From: Ilyonectria destructans
Lineage: Eukaryota > Ascomycota > Sordariomycetes > Hypocreales > Nectriaceae
Assembly (NCBI GenBank): GCA_020740775.1
Contig: JAHEWK010000002.1
Coordinates: 4,650,001-4,714,000 of the forward strand
Length of the DNA: 64,000 nucleotides
Direction of reading: 5' to 3'
This document shows, piece after piece, positions 63,766 to 64,000 of the stretch. The position numbers and the translations under genes are program-made. Every line of letters starts with the position of its first letter. The stretch's first letter is position 1. Below the pieces are notes generated by a model, which did no database searches, had not been told where the DNA came from, and worked only from the letters and a program-made list of their open reading frames with translations.

Positions 63766-64000
63766 AGGTGGCGAAGAGGTCAATTCTAGTGGTTCGGGTC
63801 AATCAACCTCAACTCTGGTTTGATGATGTGTTCTTTTACTGTTGTGCCACTATTCACTTTCGGGTCGGGAGTCAAAACCACCCCTCAGTCACAGCGGCAA
63901 CGTTGATCAACCGCCGGGCACTCAGGCCCGAAGAGAACTTGTCACGGTTTTCTCAGAGCGTCCCTGAGCCAGTCACGATGCCCGTCCATTGTATCCCTGT
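63766..64000. other. 3' flank, no gene seen
   Basis: 235 bp of normal composition downstream of the gasdermin-like gene. No open frame of note up to the window end. Confidence 0.4.

Overview
The window looks like part of a filamentous ascomycete (Pezizomycotina) genome, probably a Sordariomycete. Evidence: short introns (48-131 bp) with GT...AG ends and CTAAC/CTGAT branch sites, intergenic stretches rich in AGGTA/AGGTC-type motifs near 59.4-59.7 kb, an Hsp70-like gene of the fungal type, and a roughly 54-kb block in which CpA and TpG have almost vanished while TpA is everywhere. That last pattern is the signature of repeat-induced point mutation (RIP). The genus cannot be named from this sequence alone.

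Layout. Positions 1-476 hold the 3' end of a 2EXR-like gene. From about 0.8 kb to 55.1 kb runs one RIP block built only of nested mobile elements. I resolve two gypsy-class LTR retrotransposons: Gypsy1 (226-bp LTR, 7.2 kb) and Gypsy2 (214-bp LTR, about 8.2 kb). There is also a Tad-like LINE (about 7.0 kb net, (AAAT)n tail), and two short families I cannot assign to a known element. Family F is 1,042 bp, with ends CATTGTTGAAATC...CTCTTGATA and 8-12-bp target duplications. Family G is 1.09 kb, begins CCCTTAATAAGGG, ends in an A-rich tail, and has 13-15-bp target duplications and 5'-truncated copies. The nesting gives an order of events: Gypsy1 first, the LINE into a Gypsy1 LTR, Gypsy2 into the 3' end of the LINE, then F and G copies into both LTR elements. 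Most copies are heavily mutated. One full F copy (24166-25207), part of a truncated LINE copy (about 42770-43064) and a 225-bp G derivative (36482-36706) are almost unmutated, so insertions continued after the main RIP wave.

From about 55.1 kb the sequence switches abruptly to normal composition and genes. They are: a possible two-exon, two-TM protein (56292-56860, +); an intact five-exon Hsp70-like ATPase of 606 aa (57300-59353, -); a single-pass membrane protein of 389 aa (60221-61438, +); a 175-aa coiled-coil protein (61682-62209, -); and an intact 261-aa protein (62980-63765, +) that I read as a likely fungal gasdermin-like protein (RCD-1/HET-Q1 type). The last two are divergent and share a promoter region that holds a 281-bp inverted-repeat element (MITE) with three internal tandem repeats. 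An Hsp70-like ATPase, a coiled-coil protein and a candidate pore-former beside a repeat block suggest a fast-evolving self-recognition or cell-death neighbourhood, but that link is inference.
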